A stretch of DNA of 62,480 bases. Origin: an uncultured SAR116 cluster alpha proteobacterium. Its GTDB lineage: Bacteria; Pseudomonadota; Alphaproteobacteria; Puniceispirillales; Marisalimonadaceae. The translations under genes and the position numbers were made by a program. The notes under the pieces were generated by a model. It worked only from the letters and a program-made list of their open reading frames with translations. It was not told where the DNA came from and made no database searches. Below, one piece after another: positions 45,147-54,956 of this stretch (positions are counted from its first letter, which is position 1; every line of letters begins with the position of its first letter). Location of the stretch: NCBI GenBank assembly GCA_902595145.1, contig CACJOU010000008.1:1-62480 (forward strand). Direction: 5' to 3'.

Positions 45147-47024
45147 TTAGTTAAAAAAATTAAATATTTTTTGAGCTGTTGATTTATTTATTCCCTCAAC
45201 TTTTAACAAATCGTTAATACTTGCTGTTCCTACTGCTTTTGCAGATCCAAATTCTTCCAAAAGAGATTTTTTTCGATTTGCTCCAATACCATTAATTTCA
45301 TCAAGTGGATTTTTGAAAATATTTTTTTTACTTTTTATCCTATGACCTGCAATTGCATATCTATGAACTTCATCTCTTAATTTTTGAAGAAAGAATAATG
45401 TAGGATCATCTTTGTTAAATCTAAAACTATTGGAAAATTTTGTATAAAATTTTTCTCTACCTGCATCTCTTTTGATACCCTTTGAAATTGCTAAAACTTC
45501 AATATTACTAATTTGTAATTCTTTAAGCTCATTTAAAACTATGTTTAAATGTCCTTTGCCACCGTCAATGATTATTAAATCAGGAAATCCAGATGAGTTT
45601 TTCCCAATGAACCTTCGTCTAATTACTTCCTGCATCATCAAATAATCATTGTTATTTACAAACTCGGCACTAATTTGTTTTGATAAGTTTTTGTGCTCTG
45701 TCAAAATGTTATATCTTCTATATAAAGATTTTAAAAAACCATCTTCGTTAAAAGCTATCATTGCTCCTATAGGTGATTTTCCCTGATTATGTGAGTTATC
45801 ATAAACTTCTAATTTTTTAATAGAATTTTTAAAGTTAAATGTTTGTTGCAAATTTTTAAGATTATTTTTATTTGAAGATTTTTCATAAATTTTTCTATTT
45901 AAATTTTCTTCGGCATTTTTAAGTGTTGATTTAATAATTTCTAATTTCTTTCCTCTTTGAGGTAGTTCAATTTTAACTTTTATTTTATGTTTTTTATGCA
46001 AAAGCTCTTCAATTAGATTTTTATCTTTAGGATTTAAATTAACTAGAATATTCTCAGGAGGGATATTTTTATCATAAAATTGACATACAAAGGCTTGCAT
46101 AATCTCTTCTTCTAAAACATCAGCACCATTTTTACCTGGACTAGGAAAATATGATTTAGACCCATAATTACAACCACTTCTAATTATTGTCATCTGAATT
46201 ACAACTTTATTTCCAATTTTTCGTAAAACAAGAAAGTCAACATCATTCATATTAGGTACATTAATATTTTGACTTGCATGTACTTCTGTAAGAGCTTTTA
46301 TCCTATTTCTAAAAATTGCAGCTGCTTCAAAATTCTGTTTATCAGATGCATTGTACATCTTTTTGATTAAATCTTGTTTTATTGACTTTGAGTTTCCTTG
46401 TAGGAATTTTTTTGCTTCGTTAAGACTATCTCGATAATCCTCTTTTGATATTAAATTTACACAAGGAGCACTACATCTTTTAATTTGAAATTGTAAACAA
46501 GGACGAGTTCTAGATTTAAAAATATTATCATTGCAAGTTCTTAAAAGAAAAATTTTCTGCAATGTTTCTATTGTTTTTTGAACAGTTTTCTTTGAGACAA
46601 AAGGACCAAAATATTCGCCCTTAATATTTCTTCGACCTCTATGTGCAGATAACTGAGGAAAAGAATGAGATAAATTAAATAAGATTGAACTGAAACTTTT
46701 GTCATCTTTTAGCAATATATTAAATATAGGTTCAAATTTTTTAATTAAATTAGATTCTAGGAGTAATGCTTCTATTTCTGAAGATGTAACAATTATCTCC
46801 AATTTAACTGTATTTGAAACCATATAACTTAATCTTGAGTTAAGTCTTTTTGGTTGAGTATAAAATTTAATTCTATTATTTAAATTTTTTGCTTTTCCTA
46901 TGTACAAATATTCACTATTTTCTCCAATCATTTGATAAACTCCAGATTTCTTTGGAATTGTCAAAAGTTCATTTTTAATTATATCAATCCCTTTACTAAG
47001 AGACACATTTTTACTTTTAATCAT
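45147..47024 (-). CDS. uvrC: Excinuclease ABC subunit C
   Basis: Makes both cuts in nucleotide excision repair. The 625-residue protein has an N-terminal GIY-YIG nuclease domain (GVYQM and YLYIGKAKNL), a cysteine cluster with CxxxQIKRCSAPC, a UVR domain (NFEAAAIFRNRI), an RNase H-like nuclease half with YDNSHNQG and DGGKGH, and C-terminal helix-hairpin-helix repeats. It is 46 bp downstream of uvrB; the adjacency of the two repair genes suggests co-expression. Confidence 0.96.
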   Translation of the reverse strand: MIKSKNVSLSKGIDIIKNELLTIPKKSGVYQMIGENSEYLYIGKAKNLNNRIKFYTQPKRLNSRLSYMVSNTVKLEIIVTSSEIEALLLESNLIKKFEPIFNILLKDDKSFSSILFNLSHSFPQLSAHRGRRNIKGEYFGPFVSKKTVQKTIETLQKIFLLRTCNDNIFKSRTRPCLQFQIKRCSAPCVNLISKEDYRDSLNEAKKFLQGNSKSIKQDLIKKMYNASDKQNFEAAAIFRNRIKALTEVHASQNINVPNMNDVDFLVLRKIGNKVVIQMTIIRSGCNYGSKSYFPSPGKNGADVLEEEIMQAFVCQFYDKNIPPENILVNLNPKDKNLIEELLHKKHKIKVKIELPQRGKKLEIIKSTLKNAEENLNRKIYEKSSNKNNLKNLQQTFNFKNSIKKLEVYDNSHNQGKSPIGAMIAFNEDGFLKSLYRRYNILTEHKNLSKQISAEFVNNNDYLMMQEVIRRRFIGKNSSGFPDLIIIDGGKGHLNIVLNELKELQISNIEVLAISKGIKRDAGREKFYTKFSNSFRFNKDDPTLFFLQKLRDEVHRYAIAGHRIKSKKNIFKNPLDEINGIGANRKKSLLEEFGSAKAVGTASINDLLKVEGINKSTAQKIFNFFN

Positions 47025-47070
47025 TTAACAATTTTCTTTTTTGATTAGCTTCATTTCAAATAGTTTAAAA

Positions 47071-49125
47071 TTACTTCTTTTTAAACTTTGAATTTGGGAT
47101 AGCCATCAAACCTAATTCTTTTTGTTGTAATTTTTTTATTTCATCTCGTATTCTTGCTGCTTCTTCAAATTCAAGATTAATAGCAGCTTTTTCCATTTCG
47201 TTTTGAAGATCTTGAATTGATTCTTTTAAATTTTTTCCTTTACTTTTTTTGTATTTATTATCTTTATCATCATCATTATCACTTAGATCTGCTAATATGT
47301 CAGAAATTTTACTAATAACTGTCTTGGGAGTAATATTGTTTTTTAAATTATAGTTTATTTGTTTTCTTCTTCTTCTTTCAGTTTCATCTATTGCGTATTG
47401 CATTGATCCTGTAATGTTGTCAGCATAAAGAATTACTTTTCCTTCAACATGTCTTGCGGCACGCCCAATAGTTTGTATTAATGAAGTTTTTGATCTTAAA
47501 TAACCTTCCTTATCAGCATCTAAAATTGCTACTAATGCACATTCAGGAATATCTAACCCTTCTCTTAAAAGATTTATTCCAATCAAAACATCAAATACAC
47601 CTAGTCTTAAATCTCTTATTATTTCTATGCGCTCGAGAGTGTCTACATCAGAGTGAATATATCTAACTTTTAATCCTGCCTCAAACATATACTCACTTAA
47701 AGCTTCAGCCATTTTTTTTGTTAAAGTAGTAACTAATACTCTATTTCCTTTTTTTGACTGTTCTTTTGTTTCGTAAATAAGATCATCAACTTGAGTTTTT
47801 GTTGGTCTTATTGAAATTTCGGGATCTACAAGTCCTGTTGGTCTTAGAGATTGTTCAACAAAAACACCACCTGTTTTATTTAATTCCCATTCCCCGGGGG
47901 TAGCCGAGACATGTATAGTATTGGGTCTAAACGCTTCCCATTCCTCAAACTTTAAAGGCCTATTGTCCAAACAAGAAGGCAATCTAAAACCATATTCAGC
48001 TAAAGTTGATTTTCTTCTAAAGTCCCCTTTATACATTGCGCCTATCTGACTAACTGTTATATGACTCTCGTCAGTAAAAACAAGAGCATCATCTGGCAAA
48101 TATTCAAAAAGTGTAGGTGGAGGCTCCCCAGGATTTCTTCCTGAAAGATATCTACTATAGTTTTCTATTCCTGGGCAAGTTCCAGCGGCCAACATCATTT
48201 CAAGATCAAAATTAGTTCTTTGTTCTAAGCGCTGTGCTTCTACTAATTTATTACTTTTATATAAAAATTCTAAATGAACCTTTAATTCTGCTTTTATAGA
48301 TTTAATAGCTTCGTTTAATGTTGGTCTAGGCGTAACATAGTGAGAATTGGCATAAATTTTTATCGACTTTAATGAAGTAAGCTTTTCGCCTGTTAAAGCA
48401 TCTATCTCAAATAATTCTTCAATTTCATCTCCAAATAGAGTTATTCTCCAGGCTACTGTTTCCAAGTGTGCTGGAAAAATTTCAACAACATCACCTCTAA
48501 CTCTAAAAGTACCTCTTACAAATGACATATCATTTCTTGTATATTGAAGTTCAGTAAATTGTCTTAACAATGTTTGTCTAGGAATTTTTTGATCTTTTTT
48601 TAATTCAATTATCATTTTTGAGTATGTTTCAACTGAACCGATACCATAAATACATGATACAGAAGCAACTATTATTACATCTTTGCGTTCAAGAAGAGCT
48701 CTTGTAGCAGAATGACGCATACGGTCAATTTGATCATTAATACTAGATTCTTTCTCAATATATGTATCAGATCTAGGAACATAAGCCTCTGGCTGATAAT
48801 AGTCATAATATGAAACAAAGTATTCTACTGCATTATTTGGAAAAAAATCTTTCATCTCTCCATATAATTGTGCAGCTAGTGTTTTATTTGGTGCCATTAT
48901 CAATGAAGGTCTATTTAGAGAATTAATAACGTGCGCCATGGTAAATGTTTTACCAGAACCAGTAACCCCTAATAATACTTGATCTTTTTCATCATTCTGG
49001 ATTCCAGAAACCAATTCTTTTATAGCCTCAGGCTGATCTCCTGTAGGGGTAAAGCTTGAATTTAATCTAAAAATGGATTTAGAAGATGTAATTGCATCAT
49101 TTTCAATTATTTCAATATTATTCAT
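47071..49125 (-). CDS. uvrB: Excinuclease ABC subunit B
   Basis: Damage-verifying helicase-like subunit of nucleotide excision repair, 684 residues. Walker A is GVTGSGKTF; the beta-hairpin region with [20 protein letters not shown], the FTDESH Walker B segment, [10 protein letters not shown] and the helicase domain motif QTIGRAARH are present. A C-terminal UVR domain ([14 protein letters not shown]) contacts UvrC. It leads the uvrB-uvrC-pgsA-moaDE run. Confidence 0.96.
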   Translation of the reverse strand: MNNIEIIENDAITSSKSIFRLNSSFTPTGDQPEAIKELVSGIQNDEKDQVLLGVTGSGKTFTMAHVINSLNRPSLIMAPNKTLAAQLYGEMKDFFPNNAVEYFVSYYDYYQPEAYVPRSDTYIEKESSINDQIDRMRHSATRALLERKDVIIVASVSCIYGIGSVETYSKMIIELKKDQKIPRQTLLRQFTELQYTRNDMSFVRGTFRVRGDVVEIFPAHLETVAWRITLFGDEIEELFEIDALTGEKLTSLKSIKIYANSHYVTPRPTLNEAIKSIKAELKVHLEFLYKSNKLVEAQRLEQRTNFDLEMMLAAGTCPGIENYSRYLSGRNPGEPPPTLFEYLPDDALVFTDESHITVSQIGAMYKGDFRRKSTLAEYGFRLPSCLDNRPLKFEEWEAFRPNTIHVSATPGEWELNKTGGVFVEQSLRPTGLVDPEISIRPTKTQVDDLIYETKEQSKKGNRVLVTTLTKKMAEALSEYMFEAGLKVRYIHSDVDTLERIEIIRDLRLGVFDVLIGINLLREGLDIPECALVAILDADKEGYLRSKTSLIQTIGRAARHVEGKVILYADNITGSMQYAIDETERRRRKQINYNLKNNITPKTVISKISDILADLSDNDDDKDNKYKKSKGKNLKESIQDLQNEMEKAAINLEFEEAARIRDEIKKLQQKELGLMAIPNSKFKKK

Positions 49126-49261
49126 ATTAATAAAATTTGTGAGTAAAATATTTGCGGTAATTATTTATAACAAATAATAACTAATTAATTAATAAAAAAG
49201 ATGTTAGTCTTAAACAAATTGTAGTAAATCTAAATTATAATTATAAATTTGGAGTAGTTAA

Positions 49262-50464
49262 ATGACTTTTATTTCTGATAGTTTAAATAAAATTAAACCC
49301 TCTGCAACAATGGTTATAACTGCAAAGGCTACTCAACTCAAAAGAGAGGGGAAAAAGGTCATTGGTTTATCATCTGGAGAACCTGATTTTGATACACCTC
49401 AACATGTTAAGCAAGCTGCAATTGATGCAATTAATAACGGATATACAAAGTATACTAATATAGAAGGTATACCAGAATTAAGACAATCAATTGTAGAAAA
49501 ATTCAAAAAAGATAATGATTTAATTTATGATATAAGTAACGTTATTGTTGGAACTGGTGGAAAACAAATTTTGTTCAATGCTCTCATGAGTTCTTTAAAC
49601 AAAGAAGATGAGGTAATAATCCCAGCACCATATTGGGTCTCATATCCTGATATGACATTATTAGCAGGTGGTAAACCAGTTTTTGTAAATTGTTCTTCAG
49701 AAACAAACTTTAAACTTACAGCTGAAGCTCTAGAAAAGGTAATAACCAAAAATAGTAAATGGCTCATACTGAACAGTCCATCTAATCCAACTGGATCATG
49801 TTATTCAATAAGTGAACTTGAAGAAATCGCAAATGTAGTTAGAAAATATAAAAACTTATATGTAATGACTGACGATATTTATGAATACATTGTATATGAT
49901 AATTTTAAATTTTATACCTTAGCGCAAGTTGCACCTGATTTAACAGATAGGATTTTAACTGTAAATGGTGTTTCTAAAAGTTACTGTATGACTGGTTGGA
50001 GAATTGGTTATGCAGCTGGACCTTCATTACTTATCAAAGCAATGATTAAGATTCAGGGTCAATCAACTTCAAATCCGTCATCTATTTCACAATATGCAGC
50101 TTTAGCTGGCATAAGTGGTAGTAAAGAATTCTTATATCCTTGTTTAAATGCCTTTGATGAAAGAAGGCATTTTGTTGTTGATAAACTTAATAGTATAAAG
50201 GGTATTTCTTGCATTTTACCTGAAGGAGCATTTTATGCTTACCCTAATGTATCAGAATTAATTGGTAAAAAAACACTAAATGGAAAAATCCTCAACAATG
50301 ATGCTGAAATTGTTGAATGGCTTTTAGAATCTGCTGAAGTTGCTGCTGTCCCTGGAGTGGCTTTTGGTTTAGAACCATACTTCAGAGTATCTTACGCAAC
50401 CAGCCTAGAAGTTTTAAAAGAAGCAATGAACAGAATTGAAAAAGCTGTTTTAACTCTTTCTTAA
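49262..50464 (+). CDS. aspC: Aspartate-type aminotransferase (class I, Ib subgroup)
   Basis: A fold-type I aminotransferase of 400 residues, of the 1-beta subgroup common in alphaproteobacteria that also can act on prephenate. GLSSGEPDFDTP at the start, SPSNPTG, TDDIYEYIVYD, and NGVSKSYCMTGWRIGY with the PLP lysine are seen; the C-terminal FRVSYA arginine binds the substrate carboxylate. GGAG precedes the ATG. It is divergent from uvrB and upstream of msrP by 16 bp. Confidence 0.92.
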   Translation: MTFISDSLNKIKPSATMVITAKATQLKREGKKVIGLSSGEPDFDTPQHVKQAAIDAINNGYTKYTNIEGIPELRQSIVEKFKKDNDLIYDISNVIVGTGGKQILFNALMSSLNKEDEVIIPAPYWVSYPDMTLLAGGKPVFVNCSSETNFKLTAEALEKVITKNSKWLILNSPSNPTGSCYSISELEEIANVVRKYKNLYVMTDDIYEYIVYDNFKFYTLAQVAPDLTDRILTVNGVSKSYCMTGWRIGYAAGPSLLIKAMIKIQGQSTSNPSSISQYAALAGISGSKEFLYPCLNAFDERRHFVVDKLNSIKGISCILPEGAFYAYPNVSELIGKKTLNGKILNNDAEIVEWLLESAEVAAVPGVAFGLEPYFRVSYATSLEVLKEAMNRIEKAVLTLS

Positions 50465-50480
50465 ATATTGGAGTTTTAAA

Positions 50481-51443
50481 ATGGCATTTTATAAAGAAAA
50501 AAAAGTTTGGAAGTTAAAAGATCACAACGTTTCTTCTGAAAATTCTTATAATACTAGAAGAGAATTTTTAAAAAAAATTGGTGCAGGATCACTATTTTTG
50601 CCAAGTGCATCGTTGATACCTCATCCAGCTTTTAGTTTGCAATATCCTCCAGCAGTCAATAAGTTATACATAACAAACAGACCACTTACTGCTGAGAGTT
50701 TGGCCACAACTTACACAAATTTTTATGAGTTTGGATCAAGTAAAAATATTTGGAGAAGAGCCTCTAAGCTTAAGACTAAACCTTGGTCAATAACTATTGA
50801 TGGATTGGTAGATAATCCATTGGTTATTGATGTAAATGATTTAATAAAAAAAATTGGTGGTATTGAAGAAAGAGTATACCGATTTAGATGCGTTGAAGCT
50901 TGGTCAATGACAGTGCCATGGGCAGGCTTTCCTTTAAATAAAATTTTATCATTAGTTGAGCCAAAAACTAATGCAAAATTCTTAAAGTTTGAAACTTTTT
51001 ATAACCCAGAAATAGCGCCAGGACAAAAACAACAATGGTATCCATGGCCATATCAAGAGGGAATTACAATCGAAGAAGCAAAAAATGAACTAAGTTTTTT
51101 AGCTACTGGGATTTATGGGAAACAGTTACCTAATCAGAATGGAGCTCCACTTCGCTTGGTCTTGCCATGGAAGTATGGATTTAAGTCGATAAAATCAATC
51201 GTAAAGATAAGTTTTTTAAGTGAAAGGCCTATTGGGATGTGGGAAAAACTTGCACCAAAAGAGTATGGATTTTGGGCTAATGTAAATCCTAAAATTTCTC
51301 ATCCTAGATGGTCTCAAGAAACAGAAGAACAGTTAGGAATTGAAGGAAGAATTCCTACAATTATTTATAATGGATATCAAGAGCAAGTATCTTACTTGTA
51401 TAAAGGGTTAGAAAAAAAATTGCAGGATAACCTGTTTAGATAA
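50481..51443 (+). CDS. msrP: Protein-methionine-sulfoxide reductase catalytic subunit MsrP
   Basis: A periplasmic molybdenum-cofactor enzyme (YedY/MsrP, 320 residues) that repairs oxidised methionines. A twin-arginine leader TRREFLKK is at 25-32; the molybdenum ligand is Cys137 in RFRCVEAWSM; SGxL-like WYPWPY and LPWKYGFKSIKSI match the family. Its usual membrane partner MsrQ is not next to it: the following gene is selO. Cofactor supply could come from moaDE and modBC in this window. Confidence 0.93.
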   Translation: MAFYKEKKVWKLKDHNVSSENSYNTRREFLKKIGAGSLFLPSASLIPHPAFSLQYPPAVNKLYITNRPLTAESLATTYTNFYEFGSSKNIWRRASKLKTKPWSITIDGLVDNPLVIDVNDLIKKIGGIEERVYRFRCVEAWSMTVPWAGFPLNKILSLVEPKTNAKFLKFETFYNPEIAPGQKQQWYPWPYQEGITIEEAKNELSFLATGIYGKQLPNQNGAPLRLVLPWKYGFKSIKSIVKISFLSERPIGMWEKLAPKEYGFWANVNPKISHPRWSQETEEQLGIEGRIPTIIYNGYQEQVSYLYKGLEKKLQDNLFR

Positions 51444-51462
51444 AAAATGATTTGGTTTATTA

Positions 51463-52890
51463 ATGATAAATAAAGCCAAAGTTGTAAATAATCATTTTAA
51501 TTTAGGTGATTCCTTTTACCACATTGCTACCCCAGCAAAGTTTCCTAGTCACATTCTAAGATTTAGAAATGACAGAGCAGCAAAGTTATTAGACTTAGAT
51601 CATTTAAGTAATGATCAGTGGGTAAAATTTTTTGGTCAATTTGATAAATTGCCAGGAATTGAACATGAACCTTTAGCATTAAAGTATCATGGCCATCAAT
51701 TTGGTCATTATAATCCAGACTTAGGTGATGGAAGGGGGTTTCTATTAGCACAATTTTTAGATAAAAATAATATTTTATGGGATTTAGGTACAAAAGGGTC
51801 CGGGCAAACAAAATATAGCAGAGGAGGGGATGGTAGACTTACTCTAAAGGGAGCCGTTCGAGAACTATTAGCAACTGAATTTCTGACTTCCTTAGGTGTA
51901 CCCACAAGTCAAACATTTTCAATTATTGAAACAGCAGAAGAATTACAAAGGAATGATGAACCTTCTCCAACAAGATCAGCTGTTCTTGTGAGGAGAAGTA
52001 ACAGTCATATTAGAATAGGCACTTTTCAAAGATTAAAATATTTTAAAGAATATGATAATATTGCTTTATTATTAAACCATCTTAGTGAAAATTATTTTAC
52101 TAATTTAAAATCTAAAAAAAATAAAAAGATCCTTGCTGAAAATATATTCTTAGAAAGTGTACAAAGAATAGCAGAATCAATGGGTAGGATAGTTATTGCA
52201 GGTTTTGTTCATGGCGTTTTAAATACAGATAATTTTAATGTTACTGGTGAAGTGTTTGATTATGGCCCTTGGAGATTTATAGAATTTGCAAATACTTCTT
52301 TTACAGCTGCTTATTTTGATAATAATGGAAGATATTCTTTTGGAAGGCAACCTGAGGCCGCATTATGGGCACTAACGCAGTTAGGAAAAAGTTTAGATGA
52401 ATTTATAGAAGAAAATATAATTATTGAAATTTTGAATCAATTTTCTAAATGCTTTCATGAGTCATTAAAAAAGCACTTTTGTTGGAGGATGGGAATACAA
52501 GATATTGATAGTAAAAATCTAAATGAAATAATAACAATATTATTAAATGAAAGTGAAAAAAATAAAATTGTTTATGCTGACATGTTCTATGATTTTTATG
52601 GAGGAAAGGATTCGATTATAGATTGCATTAAAACTAATTACGGAAAAAAATATAAAATTAATGAATTTTTAAAAGTTGTCGATATTTTAAAAGAAAGTCT
52701 CCCAGTCAAAGGAGTTTTAGAAAAAAAATATCAGTTAGATAAAAACAGACAAAATTTATTAATTGGAGAAATTGAAAGTATTTGGAGAGAGATAGACCAA
52801 AATGATAATTGGGAAGTCCTATATAAGAAAATTATTGATATTAGAAAACTTGGTTATTTACTTGAATCCGAAAAACTTGTTTACTTGTAA
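51463..52890 (+). CDS. selO: Protein adenylyltransferase SelO (YdiU/UPF0061)
   Basis: A pseudokinase-fold AMP transferase (475 residues) that modifies proteins involved in redox control. Seen are the GHYNPDLGDGRG segment at 81-91, TKGSGQTKYSRGGDGRLTLKG with the ATP-binding lysine, GVPTSQ, and HGVLNTDNFNVTGEVFDYGP with the metal ligands. The C-terminal third differs from E. coli YdiU and lacks its Cys-Ser-Ser end and the NPxxVLRN stretch. The 3' end overlaps the convergent ELM1-like gene by 33 bp. It follows msrP by 20 bp. Confidence 0.88.
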   Translation: MINKAKVVNNHFNLGDSFYHIATPAKFPSHILRFRNDRAAKLLDLDHLSNDQWVKFFGQFDKLPGIEHEPLALKYHGHQFGHYNPDLGDGRGFLLAQFLDKNNILWDLGTKGSGQTKYSRGGDGRLTLKGAVRELLATEFLTSLGVPTSQTFSIIETAEELQRNDEPSPTRSAVLVRRSNSHIRIGTFQRLKYFKEYDNIALLLNHLSENYFTNLKSKKNKKILAENIFLESVQRIAESMGRIVIAGFVHGVLNTDNFNVTGEVFDYGPWRFIEFANTSFTAAYFDNNGRYSFGRQPEAALWALTQLGKSLDEFIEENIIIEILNQFSKCFHESLKKHFCWRMGIQDIDSKNLNEIITILLNESEKNKIVYADMFYDFYGGKDSIIDCIKTNYGKKYKINEFLKVVDILKESLPVKGVLEKKYQLDKNRQNLLIGEIESIWREIDQNDNWEVLYKKIIDIRKLGYLLESEKLVYL

Positions 52891-53820
52891 TGCAGTAATT
52901 TTGTTTGTTTGGAGTTTACTTTTTTTAAATTTAAATAAATTACCTTCATAGTCTTGAACAATATTTAATTCTTTGAGATTTGATATAAAAATTGAAATTT
53001 TTCTATTTTCCTTTGAAAAGTGAAAAATAAATAATGGTTTTGAGAGCGTTGATAATTCTGAAATCATGTTAACGCTGTCACTTGTGACAATAGTATAATC
53101 AATTATTTCTAAAATTTTTGGATAAAGATTATTTTCGTCTGAAGAGAGTATCTTAAAGTCGATTAAATGCTTTGAAAAAGTTGATTGTAATATTTTAATC
53201 GCTTTATTTGGTGTTCTTCTGGACACGGTAACTATCAATTGTGCATTTAAGTTTTTAACTCCTTGAATTACCTTAGTACTTAACTCAAAATATTCAGTAT
53301 TATTAGGTTTTTGTTTTTTGCTGTTACCTCCAACCATTAATAAAACAGTATTTTTTTTAGTTTTAATTTTATTTAAATTTGGTTGTTTGAACTTTTTGAT
53401 ATCCTTTTCTTCAAAAAAACAAAGTGCACCTTTTGTTTGAATTACATTTTGACCTTTTATCCTGTCATGTTCTGGAATTAATAATAAATCGAAATGGTTA
53501 AGTGATAATTTAGGATTTTGGATATGTATAGTTTTTACATTATTCTTTAAAATAGATTTTAGTGCAATAGATGTACCAGCCATCCTCCTACCAGTGGTAA
53601 TAATAATTGAGGGTAGTATATCTGTATCTAATTTTTGTTGTAAAAAATATGGGACATAGAGTTTTCCTAGTAAAGGAAATTTTTTTAAAAAATATGGAGG
53701 ATTATAATCAATTAATTTAAAATTAGCGTTTAACATTTTTGCTAGAGCAATTGACTGATTTTCCATACCCTTGGTACTGTCTGATAATATCCAAGTTTCG
53801 TTTTCGATTTGTGTCTTTAT
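52858..53820 (-). CDS. ELM1/GtrOC1-like putative glycosyltransferase with an apparent AUA start
   Basis: A protein of the mitochondrial-fission-ELM1-like family found widely in alphaproteobacteria. The family start motif (W-x-L-x-D then GxxxQ) is seen as WILSDSTKGMENQS, but the only standard start codon in frame, ATG at 53766, lies inside it. Upstream the frame has no ATG, GTG, TTG or CTG before its stop; ATA at 53820 has AAAGGA 6 bp upstream and would give 320 residues starting MKTQIENETW. Later motifs include TTGRRMAGTS, IPEHDRI, VGGNSK and TSDSVNMISE. Function is unknown; distant glycosyltransferase similarity is reported for the family. Confidence 0.75.
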   Translation of the reverse strand: MKTQIENETWILSDSTKGMENQSIALAKMLNANFKLIDYNPPYFLKKFPLLGKLYVPYFLQQKLDTDILPSIIITTGRRMAGTSIALKSILKNNVKTIHIQNPKLSLNHFDLLLIPEHDRIKGQNVIQTKGALCFFEEKDIKKFKQPNLNKIKTKKNTVLLMVGGNSKKQKPNNTEYFELSTKVIQGVKNLNAQLIVTVSRRTPNKAIKILQSTFSKHLIDFKILSSDENNLYPKILEIIDYTIVTSDSVNMISELSTLSKPLFIFHFSKENRKISIFISNLKELNIVQDYEGNLFKFKKSKLQTNKITALQVNKFFGFK

Positions 53821-53950
53821 TTTTTTTCCTTTTATATTCTCTGAGATATAAGTAAAAATTTTTTTTGAAATAAAATTGTTTATTTTAGGACTATATATTA
53901 ATATTATTACAAAAGCTTAGTTGTATATATTATAAAGAAGTATTGATTAA

Positions 53951-54436
53951 ATGAAAAATGAAAAAAATAAATTAGATAATATTGATTTAAAAATACTTAA
54001 TGAGTTACAAATGAATAGTGATATTACTAATGTAAAGCTTGCTGATAAATTAAGGATTTCACCTCCATCTTGCTTAAGAAGAGTTAAATCATTAGAACAA
54101 AAAAATCTAATACTTGGTTATAATGCTATCGTCAATCCAGAATTATTAGGTTACAAGGTTACAGTTTTTGCTTATGTGGGGCTTGAAAGTCAAGCTGAAA
54201 ATGATCTTAAGACATTTGAAAACTATATATCTAATTTCCCTGAGGTTAGGGAGTGTCATATGCTAGTTGGTGAAGTTGATTTTCTATTAAAAATAGTTGC
54301 AAAAGATTGGGATGACTTTCAATCTTTTTTAACAAAAAATCTTACCCAGGCTCCAAAAGTAAGTAATGTCAAAACTTCGTTAAATATAAGGAGTGTTAAA
54401 AAATTACCAGGTATACCCTTTGAAACTATGATTTAG
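53951..54436 (+). CDS. Lrp/AsnC family transcriptional regulator (second)
   Basis: A 161-residue Lrp-type regulator with a helix-turn-helix (LADKLRISPPSCLRRVKSLE, about residues 30-49) and a RAM domain including VTVFAYVGLES and MLVGEVDFLLK. It resembles the regulator at 5111-5581 but is clearly a separate paralogue. It stands alone, divergent from the ELM1-like gene, and its 3' end overlaps greA by 11 bp. Effector and targets are unknown. Confidence 0.9.
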   Translation: MKNEKNKLDNIDLKILNELQMNSDITNVKLADKLRISPPSCLRRVKSLEQKNLILGYNAIVNPELLGYKVTVFAYVGLESQAENDLKTFENYISNFPEVRECHMLVGEVDFLLKIVAKDWDDFQSFLTKNLTQAPKVSNVKTSLNIRSVKKLPGIPFETMI

Positions 54437-54905
54437 GAACCTCGATAGTTAAAATCTCATAATTTTTAGTACCACCTGGAGTTGTAACTGCTACTGACAT
54501 TCCTACTTCTTTTCCTATCAGAGCTCTTGCTATTGGTGATGCAACAGATATTAGACCTTCCTCTAAGTTTGCTTCGTAAGGTCCTACAATATGATAATTT
54601 GTTTCTTGGTCACTTTCTTCATCTACTATGTTAACTTTAGTACCAAAAGTAACAGTTTTACCTGAAAGTCTAGTTAGATCAATTACTTCTGCTCTGCTAG
54701 TTACGTCTTCAAGCTCAGTAATACGACCTTCTATAAATGCTTGTTTTTCCTTTGCGGCATGATATTCAGCGTTCTCTTTTAAATCTCCATGTTCTCTTGC
54801 AACAGAGATTGCGTGTATTACCTGAGGTCTTTCAATTTTCTTTAAATTATCTAATTCTAGCTTAATTTTTTCTAATCCAGAAAATGTAAAAGGTACTTTA
54901 TCCAT
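54426..54905 (-). CDS. greA: Transcription elongation factor GreA
   Basis: A 159-residue Gre factor that enters the RNA polymerase secondary channel and stimulates transcript cleavage at stalled complexes. The N-terminal coiled coil with ENAEYHAAKEKQAFIEGRI and the C-terminal FKBP-like domain (GKTVTFGTKV and IARALIGKEVGM) are complete. It is downstream of carB on the same strand (51 bp), as in many alphaproteobacteria. Confidence 0.95.
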   Translation of the reverse strand: MDKVPFTFSGLEKIKLELDNLKKIERPQVIHAISVAREHGDLKENAEYHAAKEKQAFIEGRITELEDVTSRAEVIDLTRLSGKTVTFGTKVNIVDEESDQETNYHIVGPYEANLEEGLISVASPIARALIGKEVGMSVAVTTPGGTKNYEILTIEVPKS

Positions 54906-54956
54906 AGATATAATTCCATTTATTATAATAATTCAAATATAATACAGAAAATTATT

